This document shows, piece after piece, positions 17,650 to 26,242 of a stretch of DNA of 64,000 nt. Numbering within the stretch: position 1 is the first letter of the stretch; each line of letters starts with the position of its first letter. Source of the DNA: an uncultured Clostridia bacterium (GTDB taxonomy: Bacteria > Bacillota > Clostridia > Oscillospirales > Acutalibacteraceae). Made by a program: the position numbers and the translations under genes. The stretch is from positions 1-64,000 of the forward strand of contig CAJFPJ010000075.1 of NCBI GenBank assembly GCA_904399395.1. The letters run 5' to 3'. The notes under the pieces were generated by a model. The model searched no databases and was not told where the DNA came from. It saw only the letters and a program-made list of their open reading frames with translations.

Positions 17650-19434
17650 ATGGCCAGAAATCGGTTTGATGTGGATGAAAAGTTTGAATCCTATAATATA
17701 GGCCATCTGCGGCGTTCTATGGTGTATATCCGCCGGCACGCCAAAATCATGATTATCTCTCTTATCTTTTCCGCTATTGCAGTTATCTGCTCGCTGATCA
17801 CTCCCAAGATCGTGGGATATGCAGTGGATAATACCATCCCCAATAAGGATGTGGCGCAGCTCTTCCTACTGGCCGGATGCATGGCGGTGCTCATCGCACT
17901 CAATATTCTCTTCTCTCTGCTTCGTTCCAAGCAGATGATAAAGGTAGGCCAGCAGATCGTATACGATATCCGCAAGGACTTGTTCCAGCATCTGCAGAAG
18001 CTTCCTTTCCAGTATTATGACGACCGGCCTCACGGAAAGATTCTGGTGCGTATCATCAATTATGTAAATAACGTATCCGATATGCTTTCCAACGGTATCA
18101 TCAACTTCTTCCTGGAAATCTTCAATATTATCTTCATTGTGGGCTTTATGTTCAGCACTCATGTTCAGCTTACGCTGGTGGTTCTGGCCGGTGTGCCTGT
18201 GCTGGGAATTATCCTCATCATTCAGAAACCCCGGCAGCGGAGGGCTTGGCGTGCGGTGAACAATAAGAGCTCCAACATGAATGCATATTTTCAGGAGAGC
18301 ATCGACGGCACAAAGATTACCCAGAGTTTTACCCGGCAGGAGGAAAATGCCAAGATTTTTGAGAAACTGAATTCTGCCAACAAAAAGGCGGTTATGCATG
18401 CTTCCATGCTTTCCAATACAGTGCCTTGGTTTGTGGATAATATCTCTGTTATTGTAATTGCGCTGATGTATCTCACCGGCATCGCCTGGACCTCCCCTGC
18501 TGTTACCTTCGGTGTTCTGGTGGTCATGGGCGACTATGCCTGGCGTCTTTGGCAGCCGATCCTGAACATTTCCAACCTGTATAACCAACTTATCAATACT
18601 CTGGCATATCTGGAGCGCATCTTTGAAACTATGGACGAACCCGTCACAGTGGATGATCTACCCGGTGCTACGGAGATGAAGCCTATTGAAGGCAATGTGC
18701 AGTTTAAGGATGTGACCTTCTCCTATGACGGCGAAGTGAATGTGCTGGAGCATATGAACCTAGATGTGAAGGCGGGCCAGAGCATTGCCCTAGTGGGCCC
18801 CACAGGCGCAGGTAAAACCACTATCGTGAACCTGATTTCCCGTTTCTATAATCTGACAGGCGGCGAGGTAGACATCGATGGCACCGATATCTCCACTGTT
18901 ACACTGCATTCACTCCGCTCTCAGATGGGCATCATGCTGCAGGATAGCTTTATTTTCTCCGGCACTATACTGGATAATATCCGTTACAGCAAACTGGACG
19001 CCACAATGGAAGAAGTAAAGAAAGCCTGCCATATCGTCTGTGCGGATGAATTCATTGAAGAGATGGAAGACGGTTACAATACCCAGGTTCAGGAAAAGGG
19101 CAGCAGGCTTTCCCAGGGCCAGCGGCAGCTGATTGCCTTCGCCCGTACGATCTTGCGGGATCCCAGAATCCTGATTTTGGATGAAGCTACCTCCTCCATC
19201 GATGTCAAGACGGAAAAGCAGCTGCAGGAGGGTCTGCAAAACATGTTGAAAGGCCGAACCTCCTTTATTGTGGCTCACCGCCTTTCCACGATCCGAAATT
19301 GCGACAGAATCTTGTATATTTCTGATAAGGGGATTTTGGAGAGCGGCTCCCACGACGAGCTTATGGCAAAGAAAGGGCTTTATTATAAGCTCTATCTCTC
19401 TCAGACAGACGAAGAGGCCAAAGCGGCTGGCTAA
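17650..19434 (+). CDS. ABC exporter half-transporter, catalytic partner
   Basis: A 594-residue half-transporter beginning directly after the previous stop. The membrane domain is in residues about 30-330. The ATPase domain has Walker A GPTGAGKTT (about 384), the non-standard signature LSQGQ, and canonical Walker B ILILDEATSSID followed by an H-loop (VAHRLSTIRNCD). The canonical glutamate lies here and the standard LSGGQ in the partner, so one composite site is competent and the other degenerate. It is exporter-type, with no binding protein encoded nearby. Probably controlled by the divergent AraC regulator. Confidence 0.88.
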   Translation: MARNRFDVDEKFESYNIGHLRRSMVYIRRHAKIMIISLIFSAIAVICSLITPKIVGYAVDNTIPNKDVAQLFLLAGCMAVLIALNILFSLLRSKQMIKVGQQIVYDIRKDLFQHLQKLPFQYYDDRPHGKILVRIINYVNNVSDMLSNGIINFFLEIFNIIFIVGFMFSTHVQLTLVVLAGVPVLGIILIIQKPRQRRAWRAVNNKSSNMNAYFQESIDGTKITQSFTRQEENAKIFEKLNSANKKAVMHASMLSNTVPWFVDNISVIVIALMYLTGIAWTSPAVTFGVLVVMGDYAWRLWQPILNISNLYNQLINTLAYLERIFETMDEPVTVDDLPGATEMKPIEGNVQFKDVTFSYDGEVNVLEHMNLDVKAGQSIALVGPTGAGKTTIVNLISRFYNLTGGEVDIDGTDISTVTLHSLRSQMGIMLQDSFIFSGTILDNIRYSKLDATMEEVKKACHIVCADEFIEEMEDGYNTQVQEKGSRLSQGQRQLIAFARTILRDPRILILDEATSSIDVKTEKQLQEGLQNMLKGRTSFIVAHRLSTIRNCDRILYISDKGILESGSHDELMAKKGLYYKLYLSQTDEEAKAAG

Positions 19435-19563
19435 AATTTGTATGGGCCGGTATTTTGGGTTATCCATAGCGGATTTGCAGGCTTTTTCTGCTTCCGGCCA
19501 TGAAAATCTCCGCTTTGATTTTGCACTCTCTAGGGTCTATTCTTCTATACTGATACTGTTTAT

Positions 19564-19597
19564 CGGCGGCTGCCTGATTTTGGCAGCCGCCGGTTTT
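19564..19597 (+). terminator. Rho-independent terminator
   Basis: CGGCGGCTGCC (19564-19574) pairs with GGCAGCCGCCG (19582-19592), followed by GTTTTCCTTT. It ends the exporter operon. Confidence 0.85.
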
Positions 19598-19778
19598 CCT
19601 TTGTGCTGTTGGCTGAATATTGGAATTTTTCTCTTCTCAGGTGCAAAAATTGCTTTCATAAGAGAGGAAAGGATTGCAAGGTCGGCCGGTTCCATACTAT
19701 AATGAATGATACTAAAGATCAGACAGGGGGCTTCGTTAGTGACGGCAGCGTTCCTGATTCTGAAGGAGGAATCATAAA

Positions 19779-22139
19779 ATGAAAGCAACAGAAAACACGA
19801 ATCTTCCCAAGATTCGGATCCACGCAGACAAAAGGGAAGCCCCTAAAGGGGATCTGTTCGGTATTTTCTTTGAAGATATCAATTATTCTGCCGATGGCGG
19901 CATCTATCCCGAAATGCTGCAGAACGGCTCTTTTGAGTTTGCAGAAAATGATACCCGAGAGCGGGATTTTTCCCCCTTTTCCTTCTGGAAACCGATAGAA
20001 ATAGGAGGCGCAAAAGTAGAACTTTCCCCCAGGCAGGGGGAGACTCTTTTTCCCCGTAATCCGGGCAGCGCTTATGTGGAGATCCGGGAGCCGGGGAAAC
20101 GGGCTGGCCTGCAAAACATAGGCTTTGATACAGGTATTTCCCTGGTGAAGGGGGAGCGGTATGTTTTTTCTATGTATATGAAGGGGGACGCAGATTTCCC
20201 AGTGGAAGTCTCTTTGGATTCTGAAAAGGGAGAACTGTATGTTTCTGCCACTTTCCAAGCCGGAGAAGAGTGGAAGCGGTATGATGTGGTATTTACGGCA
20301 CCGGTTACAGATTCTTCCGCACGTCTTTCCATCTGCGGAAGCCAGAAGGGGGCTTTCTCTCTGGATGTTGTTTCCCTGAAGCCTGAAAAAACCTTCTGCG
20401 GCCACGGCCTGCGAGAGGATCTCTGCCGCAAGCTTCTGGAGCTTAAACCCCGTTTTATGCGCTTCCCCGGCGGCTGCCTGATTCATGGCGGCAATTTGGA
20501 TCCGGATTCCAGAGGCTCTATGTACCGCTGGAAAAACACTCTGGGACCTTGGGAAAACAGGCCTCTCCGCTGCCCCGGTTCCGGCCACTATCATCAATCC
20601 CTTGGGCTGGGATATTATGAGTATTTCCAGCTTTGCGAGGATATCGGAGCCGAACCCCTTCCCGTGCTCCCTGCCGCTTATAATCCTCATACCCGCGAGG
20701 CGGCCCCTCTGGAAGAGCTTCAGCCCTGGATCGACGACGCTCTTGATCTGATCGAATTTGCAAACGGGGATGTATCCACCAAGTGGGGAGCAATTCGAGC
20801 GGAACTTGGTCACCCGGAACCCTTTAACATGAAGTATCTGGGAATAGGCAACGAAGAGGTGGGAGATCCTTTCTTCGAACGCTATCCCTATTTTCATAAG
20901 GCGATCCGGGAAAAACATCCGGAGATAAAGCTTATCAACAGCGCAGGCCCCTTCCCGGCCGGTTCGGAATACGATAAAGGTTGGGAGTCTGCGAAAAAGT
21001 GGGGTTCTGACTATGTGGACGAGCATTATTATACTTCCCCTGAATGGATGTTGGCCAATGTGCATCGGTACGATGGTTTTGACCCTCAGGGCCCCAGGGT
21101 ATTTCTGGGGGAATATGCCAGCTGGGGCAGCACCTTCTGGAATGCTCTCTGTGAGGCTGCATACATGACGGGGCTGGAAAACAACGCCCCCACTGTAGGA
21201 CTGGCCTGCTACGCGCCCCTCTTTGCACACACAGCTTACGGTGGTTGGCGGCCGGACCTGATTTATTTCAATAACCATGCTTCCTTTGGATCAGCCCCCT
21301 ATTATGTGCAGCAGCTCTTTATGCATCACCAAGGGGATTGGAAGCTGAAGGCGGAAACAGAAGCCTGGCCGCAGGCGGAAAAGCCGGAGGATAAGGCCCT
21401 GACGGGAAATATGGAAGCTGCAGTGCGGGAATCTGTGATGGAACTCACAGAGCTCAGCGTTTTGAACCCCAAAACGGGGGAAAAGATAGAATTTCCCTCT
21501 TTTACTGTTGGCGGGGAAGAGACAGAGCATCCCATCGGTCATATTAGTTGGGAGAGCTTTACCCTCACAGCCAAACTTAAAAAGATAAGCGGCAAAAGCG
21601 GACTTTACCTGCGGTTTGCCATGCCGGAGGATAAAAGTTTTATCTTCTCTTGGGAAATAGGCGGTTGGGAAAACCAGGACTGCCTGATCCGCTCAGAGAT
21701 ACGCGGAAGGCATACGGTGTTGACTCAGCAGGATTTCGCTGTTGATACGGGGAGGGTGTATGATCTGCGCATGGAGGTGGAGGGCAGGCATGTCCGCACC
21801 TATGTAGACGGCGCCCTTCAGAACGAGGCCGAAGATACGCAGCCTTCTATAGAGCCCCTTTATTGGAGTGCTTCCGAAGAAGAGGGAGATATCATTCTGA
21901 AAGCGATCAACGTGAAAAACGAGCCTTTTACAGCGAATATTTGCCTTGAGGGGCTTGAGAATACGCCTCTGAAGGGCAAGGCGTATACGTATGCCAGCGA
22001 AGATTTAGAGGCTGAAAATTCCTATGATGCACCGGAAAAGCTCAAACCTTCAGAAAATACTTTTGAGTCTAAAACAGGGGCGTTTCCCTACACATTCCCG
22101 GCATATTCCGTAACCATTCTGCGTCTGCAGAAGGTTTAA
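19779..22139 (+). CDS. Multidomain GH51 alpha-L-arabinofuranosidase (second copy)
   Basis: A 786-residue GH51 enzyme, longer than the first copy. It opens with GDLFGIFFEDINYSADGGIYPE, then an inserted beta-sandwich (about residues 60-205) resembling a CBM4/9-type module. The barrel follows with MRFPGGCLIHGG, the acid/base in LGIGNEEVG (E359) and the nucleophile in VFLGEYASWG (E445). The C-terminal 200 residues include a further lectin-like sandwich (LYLRFAMPEDKSFIFSWEIG) before the final GH51 strands. This layout matches the large GH51 enzymes often secreted in other bacteria, yet no signal peptide is seen here. ATG 19779 has AAGGAGGA upstream. Monocistronic with its own terminator. Confidence 0.86.
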   Translation: MKATENTNLPKIRIHADKREAPKGDLFGIFFEDINYSADGGIYPEMLQNGSFEFAENDTRERDFSPFSFWKPIEIGGAKVELSPRQGETLFPRNPGSAYVEIREPGKRAGLQNIGFDTGISLVKGERYVFSMYMKGDADFPVEVSLDSEKGELYVSATFQAGEEWKRYDVVFTAPVTDSSARLSICGSQKGAFSLDVVSLKPEKTFCGHGLREDLCRKLLELKPRFMRFPGGCLIHGGNLDPDSRGSMYRWKNTLGPWENRPLRCPGSGHYHQSLGLGYYEYFQLCEDIGAEPLPVLPAAYNPHTREAAPLEELQPWIDDALDLIEFANGDVSTKWGAIRAELGHPEPFNMKYLGIGNEEVGDPFFERYPYFHKAIREKHPEIKLINSAGPFPAGSEYDKGWESAKKWGSDYVDEHYYTSPEWMLANVHRYDGFDPQGPRVFLGEYASWGSTFWNALCEAAYMTGLENNAPTVGLACYAPLFAHTAYGGWRPDLIYFNNHASFGSAPYYVQQLFMHHQGDWKLKAETEAWPQAEKPEDKALTGNMEAAVRESVMELTELSVLNPKTGEKIEFPSFTVGGEETEHPIGHISWESFTLTAKLKKISGKSGLYLRFAMPEDKSFIFSWEIGGWENQDCLIRSEIRGRHTVLTQQDFAVDTGRVYDLRMEVEGRHVRTYVDGALQNEAEDTQPSIEPLYWSASEEEGDIILKAINVKNEPFTANICLEGLENTPLKGKAYTYASEDLEAENSYDAPEKLKPSENTFESKTGAFPYTFPAYSVTILRLQKV

Positions 22140-22166
22140 GGCGCCTGGCGCAACAGTCTTTTGGGT

Positions 22167-22205
22167 TGGAATGCAGAGGCCACAATTTCTCTGCATTCCA
22201 CCTTT
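22167..22205 (+). terminator. Hairpin terminator of the second GH51 gene
   Basis: TGGAATGCAGAG (22167-22178) pairs with CTCTGCATTCCA (22189-22200), then CCTTTG. The U-tract is weak. Confidence 0.6.
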
Positions 22206-22359
22206 GATTACTTGATTTTTCCTAATATTCATGCGTTGACAAAGGTATGGATAGGTGATACAGTATGTATGGAAGCCCAGAAAGGCGTCGGCCTTCTATC
22301 CTGTTGTATATCCGAATTTGTGTAGAATTTCAGGCATAACGTATATTGCGGCAAAAAAA

Positions 22360-22380
22360 AAACGCTGTTTAACAGCGTTT
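22360..22380. terminator. Hairpin flanked by a run of A
   Basis: AAACGCTG and CAGCGTTT pair around TTTAA. Ten A residues precede it, so it would act as a terminator on the minus strand, although no minus-strand gene is close. Together with the hairpin at 22496-22518 it lies in the upstream region of the DUF4854 lipoprotein gene. Confidence 0.45.
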
Positions 22381-22495
22381 CGGTGGATGTATTTTGCTTT
22401 TTGCGTGTGAATGATAAAGTACAGTTTACCGTTCTAGTAAAAAAGACTTTTGTAGCTTGGAAAAGCAGAACGGGAAATTTCTGTATGTAACGGCA

Positions 22496-22520
22496 AAAAC
22501 GAAACTAGGTTTCGTTTTTT
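22496..22520 (+). terminator. Terminator-like hairpin 31 bp before the lipoprotein start
   Basis: AAAACGAAAC (22496-22505) pairs with GTTTCGTTTT (22509-22518), followed by more T. It stands just before the ribosome site of the following gene, so it may attenuate that gene rather than end an upstream one. Confidence 0.6.
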
Positions 22521-22550
22521 ATATTGACAGCAAAGGAAGGAATACTACGT

Positions 22551-23150
22551 ATGAAAAAAATCATGTCAATCCTTTTGGCGTTGGGAATGGCTGTATCGGT
22601 GGCTTTTTCCGCAGTGGGTTGCGGTGTAACACCTCCTCCCGCCGTATCGTCTTCTGAGGCTGAGGAATCCTCTGAAGCCCCTGAAGAAGAATCTTCTCAG
22701 GAACCAGAGTCTTCGGAAGAAGAATCTTCTGAGCCTGAGGAATCCTCTGAAGAACCGGAAGAATCCTCTGAACCCGAGTCTTCCGAGGAAGAGTCTTCCA
22801 GCACCACAATCACAGGTAAATTCAACTCCATCGAGGAGTATGTGAATTCTGATCTGCTTCAGAATCAGCTGGGGAGTATGCTGGACTCGTATAAGGATCT
22901 CGGTATTGATATCAAGTTGGTGGGCGAAGGAAATAAACTGATATATTTGTGCACTCTTTCCGATGAGTATGCCTCTATCGACGGAATGGCTGAAACTCTC
23001 GAGGAGGGGCTCGATGATCAGGCTTCTACATATGAATCCATAGCTTCTAGCTTAAAGCTTGCGGTAAACGTAGAAGATCCGGTGGTAGAAGTCCGTTATC
23101 AGACGGAAAGTGGGAAGGTGCTCTGTTCCCGAGAATACAGCGCAAAGTAA
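22551..23150 (+). CDS. DUF4854 lipoprotein with Ser/Glu-rich linker
   Basis: A 199-residue lipoprotein read from ATG 22551 (AAGGAAGG upstream). The signal peptide MKKIMSILLALGMAVSVAFS leads to a lipobox AVGC, so Cys24 or its vicinity is lipidated and the protein is anchored outside the membrane. Residues about 35-85 are a highly repetitive linker made almost only of Ser, Glu and Pro. The last 110 residues (from FNSIEEYVNSDLLQNQLG) fit DUF4854, a domain common in gut Clostridia with no known function. It is monocistronic and ends at its own terminator. Confidence 0.75.
   Translation: MKKIMSILLALGMAVSVAFSAVGCGVTPPPAVSSSEAEESSEAPEEESSQEPESSEEESSEPEESSEEPEESSEPESSEEESSSTTITGKFNSIEEYVNSDLLQNQLGSMLDSYKDLGIDIKLVGEGNKLIYLCTLSDEYASIDGMAETLEEGLDDQASTYESIASSLKLAVNVEDPVVEVRYQTESGKVLCSREYSAK
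22650..22802 (+). repeat. Imperfect in-frame repeat coding the Ser/Glu linker
   Basis: Repeated words such as GAATCCTCTGAA and GAGTCTTCCGAA encode ESSEE/ESSEP units. The array is in frame inside the lipoprotein gene and may vary in length between strains through slippage. Confidence 0.7.
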
Positions 23151-23172
23151 GGATTTCGTTCTATAGGCAAAG

Positions 23173-23207
23173 CGGCATGGTATCTGCTTAGATACTGTGC
23201 CGTTTTT
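23173..23207 (+). terminator. Rho-independent terminator
   Basis: CGGCA...GTATCT pairs with AGATAC...TGCCG (23173-23202) around a GCTT loop, followed by TTTTT. Confidence 0.85.
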
Positions 23208-23386
23208 ATGTTACATTCGGCATGTATAGGCAGAACTTTATGTGGATGAAGATTGGATTATTCCCAAGCGAAAGGGAAAAAGGATTCCCTTTTGCTTTTA
23301 TTCGCAGTATGCGGTATACTGTTTGAGAGGGCAAGCTGTCTCTTTGAGAAGCGGCTTCCGAAACACGGTAAACAGGAGGATTCTGA

Positions 23387-24250
23387 ATGAAACGCACGGA
23401 TATTCATATGCGGGATCCCTTTGTGCTATTGCATGAGGGAACCTATTACCTCTATGGCTCCACAGACGACAACACTTGGGAGGGGCCCGGAACAGGCTTT
23501 GATTTTTATAAAAGCCAGGATTTGGAGGATTTTGAGGGCCCCTTTGAAGCTTTCCGCCCTGCTGCAGATTTTTGGGGGAAGGAAAATTTTTGGGCTCCGG
23601 AGGTATGGCCCTATAAGGGAAAATTCTATATGCTGGCTACCTTCGCTGCAGAAGGGTATCATCGCGGCGTGCAGGTGATGTGCGCCGATAGGCCCGAGGG
23701 TCCTTTTATTCCTGTGAAAAACGGGGCCGTTACTCCGAAGGATTGGGAATGTTTGGACGGCACCCTGTATTTTGACGATGAAGGGAATCCCTGGATGATT
23801 TTTTCTCACGAATGGCGTCAGATCGGGGACGGGGCTTTCTGCAGCATCCGTCTCTCGCCCGATTTGAAGGAAGCTGTTACGGAACCGGAGGTGCTCTTCC
23901 ATGCCTCTAATGCACCATGGACGATTGCGAACCATGAATTCGGCCAGGAGGGCTATGTGACGGATGGTCCTTTCCTTGTGAAAAACAGTTTTGGGGAAAC
24001 GGTGATGATGTGGTCTGGTTTCAGTAAAAATGGATATACCATTGGGCAGGCGGTTTCCAAAAACGGCCTGCAGGGCCCCTGGAATCACCCGGCCGAGCCA
24101 ATTTACGATAAGGACGGCGGCCACGGCATGCTTTTCCGCAAAAAGGATGGTAGCCTTTGGCTAGCTATTCATACCCCTAACGAGACGGGGAAGGAACGCC
24201 CCATTTTCCTGCCCATTGAGGAAAAGGACGGACTCTTCCGTCAGAAATAA
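23387..24250 (+). CDS. GH43-family glycosidase (arabinosidase/xylosidase-like)
   Basis: A 287-residue single-domain five-bladed propeller enzyme of GH43 type. The general-base aspartate is in MRDPFV (D10), the WAPEVW segment follows at 69-74, and the second aspartate is in CLDGTLYFDDEG (D124). Where most GH43 enzymes carry the acid glutamate in an EGP motif, this one has TDGPFL (D193). Similar TDGP variants occur in some GH43 subfamilies as I recall, so activity is plausible but the substrate is not predictable. No signal peptide. ATG 23387 has an AGGAGG site nine bases upstream. Own terminator follows. Confidence 0.75.
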   Translation: MKRTDIHMRDPFVLLHEGTYYLYGSTDDNTWEGPGTGFDFYKSQDLEDFEGPFEAFRPAADFWGKENFWAPEVWPYKGKFYMLATFAAEGYHRGVQVMCADRPEGPFIPVKNGAVTPKDWECLDGTLYFDDEGNPWMIFSHEWRQIGDGAFCSIRLSPDLKEAVTEPEVLFHASNAPWTIANHEFGQEGYVTDGPFLVKNSFGETVMMWSGFSKNGYTIGQAVSKNGLQGPWNHPAEPIYDKDGGHGMLFRKKDGSLWLAIHTPNETGKERPIFLPIEEKDGLFRQK

Positions 24251-24263
24251 ATGGTAGATGGAG

Positions 24264-24302
24264 AAAGCTCTTTTCTTTTATAGGAAGAGGGCTTTTTCTT
24301 TT
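24264..24302 (+). terminator. Rho-independent terminator
   Basis: AAAGCTCTTTTC (24264-24275) pairs with GAAGAGGGCTTT (24284-24295) with two G-U pairs, followed by TTCTTTT. Confidence 0.7.
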
Positions 24303-24421
24303 GAGATGCGAAAAGATGCTTGCAGGGCGCCCTCCGTATATGATAGCATAAGCTTGCCGGGGCATGGGCAGTGTTGGCCTGAGCAATGGATGCCGCGGCA
24401 ATGAGAGCGAGGAGTGAAAAA

Positions 24422-26085
24422 ATGACAACAAAAGTGCAGAATCCCATTCTTCCGGGCTTCCATGCGGACCCTCCATTTGCCGGGTGGGCGAGGATTATTA
24501 TATCGCCACCTCTACCTTTGAGTGGTTTCCCGGCGTGCGCATCCACCATTCCAGAGATCTTGTAAACTGGGAAGTGGTTTCCATGCCGCTTTCCAGCACA
24601 AAGCTTTTGAATATGGAGGGAGTGGAGGCCTCCGGCGGCATCTGGGCCCCTTGTCTGAGCTATTCCAACGGGCTTTTTTACCTGATTTATACCGTAGTAA
24701 AAGGGCACTTGAATCCTGTTTTTGAAACGCCCAATTATCTGACGACGGCTCCCTCCATTCAGGGTCCTTGGTCGGATCCCATATATCTCAATTCCAGCGG
24801 CTTTGACCCCTCCCTGTTCCATGACGATGACGGCCGGAAATGGCTTGTGAATATGGAGCGGGATTACCGGAAGGCTATGCGGGGTGAAAACTGGTTTGTT
24901 GGCATCGTTTTGCAGGAATACGATGAAAGGCAGAAAAAGCTGGTTGGAAAGCCGGTGAATATCTTTAGAGGCACGGATCTTATGTGCACGGAGGGCCCTC
25001 ACCTTTATAAACGAAATGGCTGGTATTACCTGATGTGTGCAGAGGCGGGCACAGGGTATGAGCATGCGGAAACTTTGGCAAGAAGCCGAAGCATAGAAGG
25101 CCCCTATGAGGTGCACCCGAAAAATCCCGTGCTTACCTCTTGGGAAGGCCCCCGTAACGGGCTGCCCTCCGGTCAGTGCCCCAGAGGGAAACTGTATGAG
25201 ATGGGTTCTTCCTATATCAAGAAGGCCGGCCATGCCAGCATCTGCGATACGCCGGAAGGTCGGTGGCTGATGGTGCATCTCTGCGGCCGCCCTCTGCCGG
25301 GAACAGATTGCTGCGTCCTCGGCCGGGAGACCTCCATCCAGGAAGTAGAATGGAGGGAGGATGATTGGCTGTATTTGAAGCATGGCGGGAACCATCCAAT
25401 GGAATATCTGGAGCTTCCTGGGGAAATCCCTGTGCGTGAGGAATTGAAAAAATCCGGAGTACGTGTGGAATACGGGTTTGAAAGCCAAGAGGAATTCAAT
25501 GGGAAATTTCTTATGGACTTCCAGACACTCCGCATGCCGCGGGACCCGATGGATATCAATGTAACGGCCCGCCCCGGCTGGCTGCGGATGGTGGGCCGGG
25601 AGAGTATCTTTTCCCGTTTCCGTCAATCCCTGATGGCTCGGCGGCAGGTGGATTTTTCTTTCCGGGCGGAGACAGTTATGGAATTTCACCCGGAAGATTA
25701 TACGCAAAGTGCCGGCCTTATCTGGCGATATGACGAGGATAACCAGTATTATCTCTTTATAAGTTTCGATAATGAGACGGCCCGGCTTACCGTGAATGTT
25801 ATTACGGTAGTGCAGGGGAAGGTAGTGCGCTTTGAAACCCTTCCTATAGAAAATGAGGCGGGAATTTTTACGCTGGGGGTAGAAGTCCATGAACACGGCG
25901 GCCGCTTCTATTACTTGGAAAAGGGAGAGAAAAAATCCATCGGCGGATATCTGGATGCCTGCTGCCTTTCTGACGACAGGATCAACGGCGCCTTTACGGG
26001 CGCTTTTGTGGGCATCTGCGTGCAGGATGTGCGGGATCAGAAGCAGTATGCAGATTTCCGTTCCTTTGTCTATGAAGCGCAGTAA
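24422..26085 (+). pseudogene. GH43 beta-xylosidase-like gene with N-terminal frameshift
   Basis: From ATG 24422 (GAGGAG nine bases upstream) the frame reads MTTKVQNPILPGFHADP, the standard opening of GH43 beta-xylosidase/arabinofuranosidase enzymes, then shifts out of frame. Adding one base after 24472 restores S-I-C-R-V-G-E-D-Y-Y and a continuous protein of about 554 residues. The rest is intact: FDPSLFHDDDG with the second aspartate, CTEGPHLYKR with the acid glutamate, and a C-terminal beta-sandwich from about residue 330. An in-frame GTG at 24484 could start a shorter product, but it has no ribosome site and lacks the general-base aspartate of HADPS. So this is a recent pseudogene or a sequencing error. 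Confidence 0.8.
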
Positions 26086-26103
26086 ACATCCGCAGCCGCC
26101 TAT

Positions 26104-26145
26104 GGCGGGCAGAATCTATGAAATCTTCAGATATTGCCCGCCTTT
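26104..26145 (+). terminator. Rho-independent terminator
   Basis: GGCGGGC (26104-26110) pairs with GCCCGCC (26136-26142), with further AATCT/AGATATT pairing inside, then TTT. Confidence 0.75.
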
Positions 26146-26242
26146 CAGCATTGTGTCGGCTCTTTGAATGGTATAAAAATAGTGTAGGAATCATAAGTCA
26201 AAATACCGGTATTTGGAACCGGAAAACTGGGGAGGAATTTCT

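Noticed and set aside
19719-21278. 519-codon open frame antisense to the 786-residue GH51 gene
   Set aside because: It mirrors codon usage of the GH51 gene, has no ribosome site, and its translation resembles no protein family.
24241-25896. 551-codon open frame antisense to the frameshifted GH43 gene
   Set aside because: Shadow of a strongly GC-biased coding strand; the sense strand carries clear GH43 motifs.
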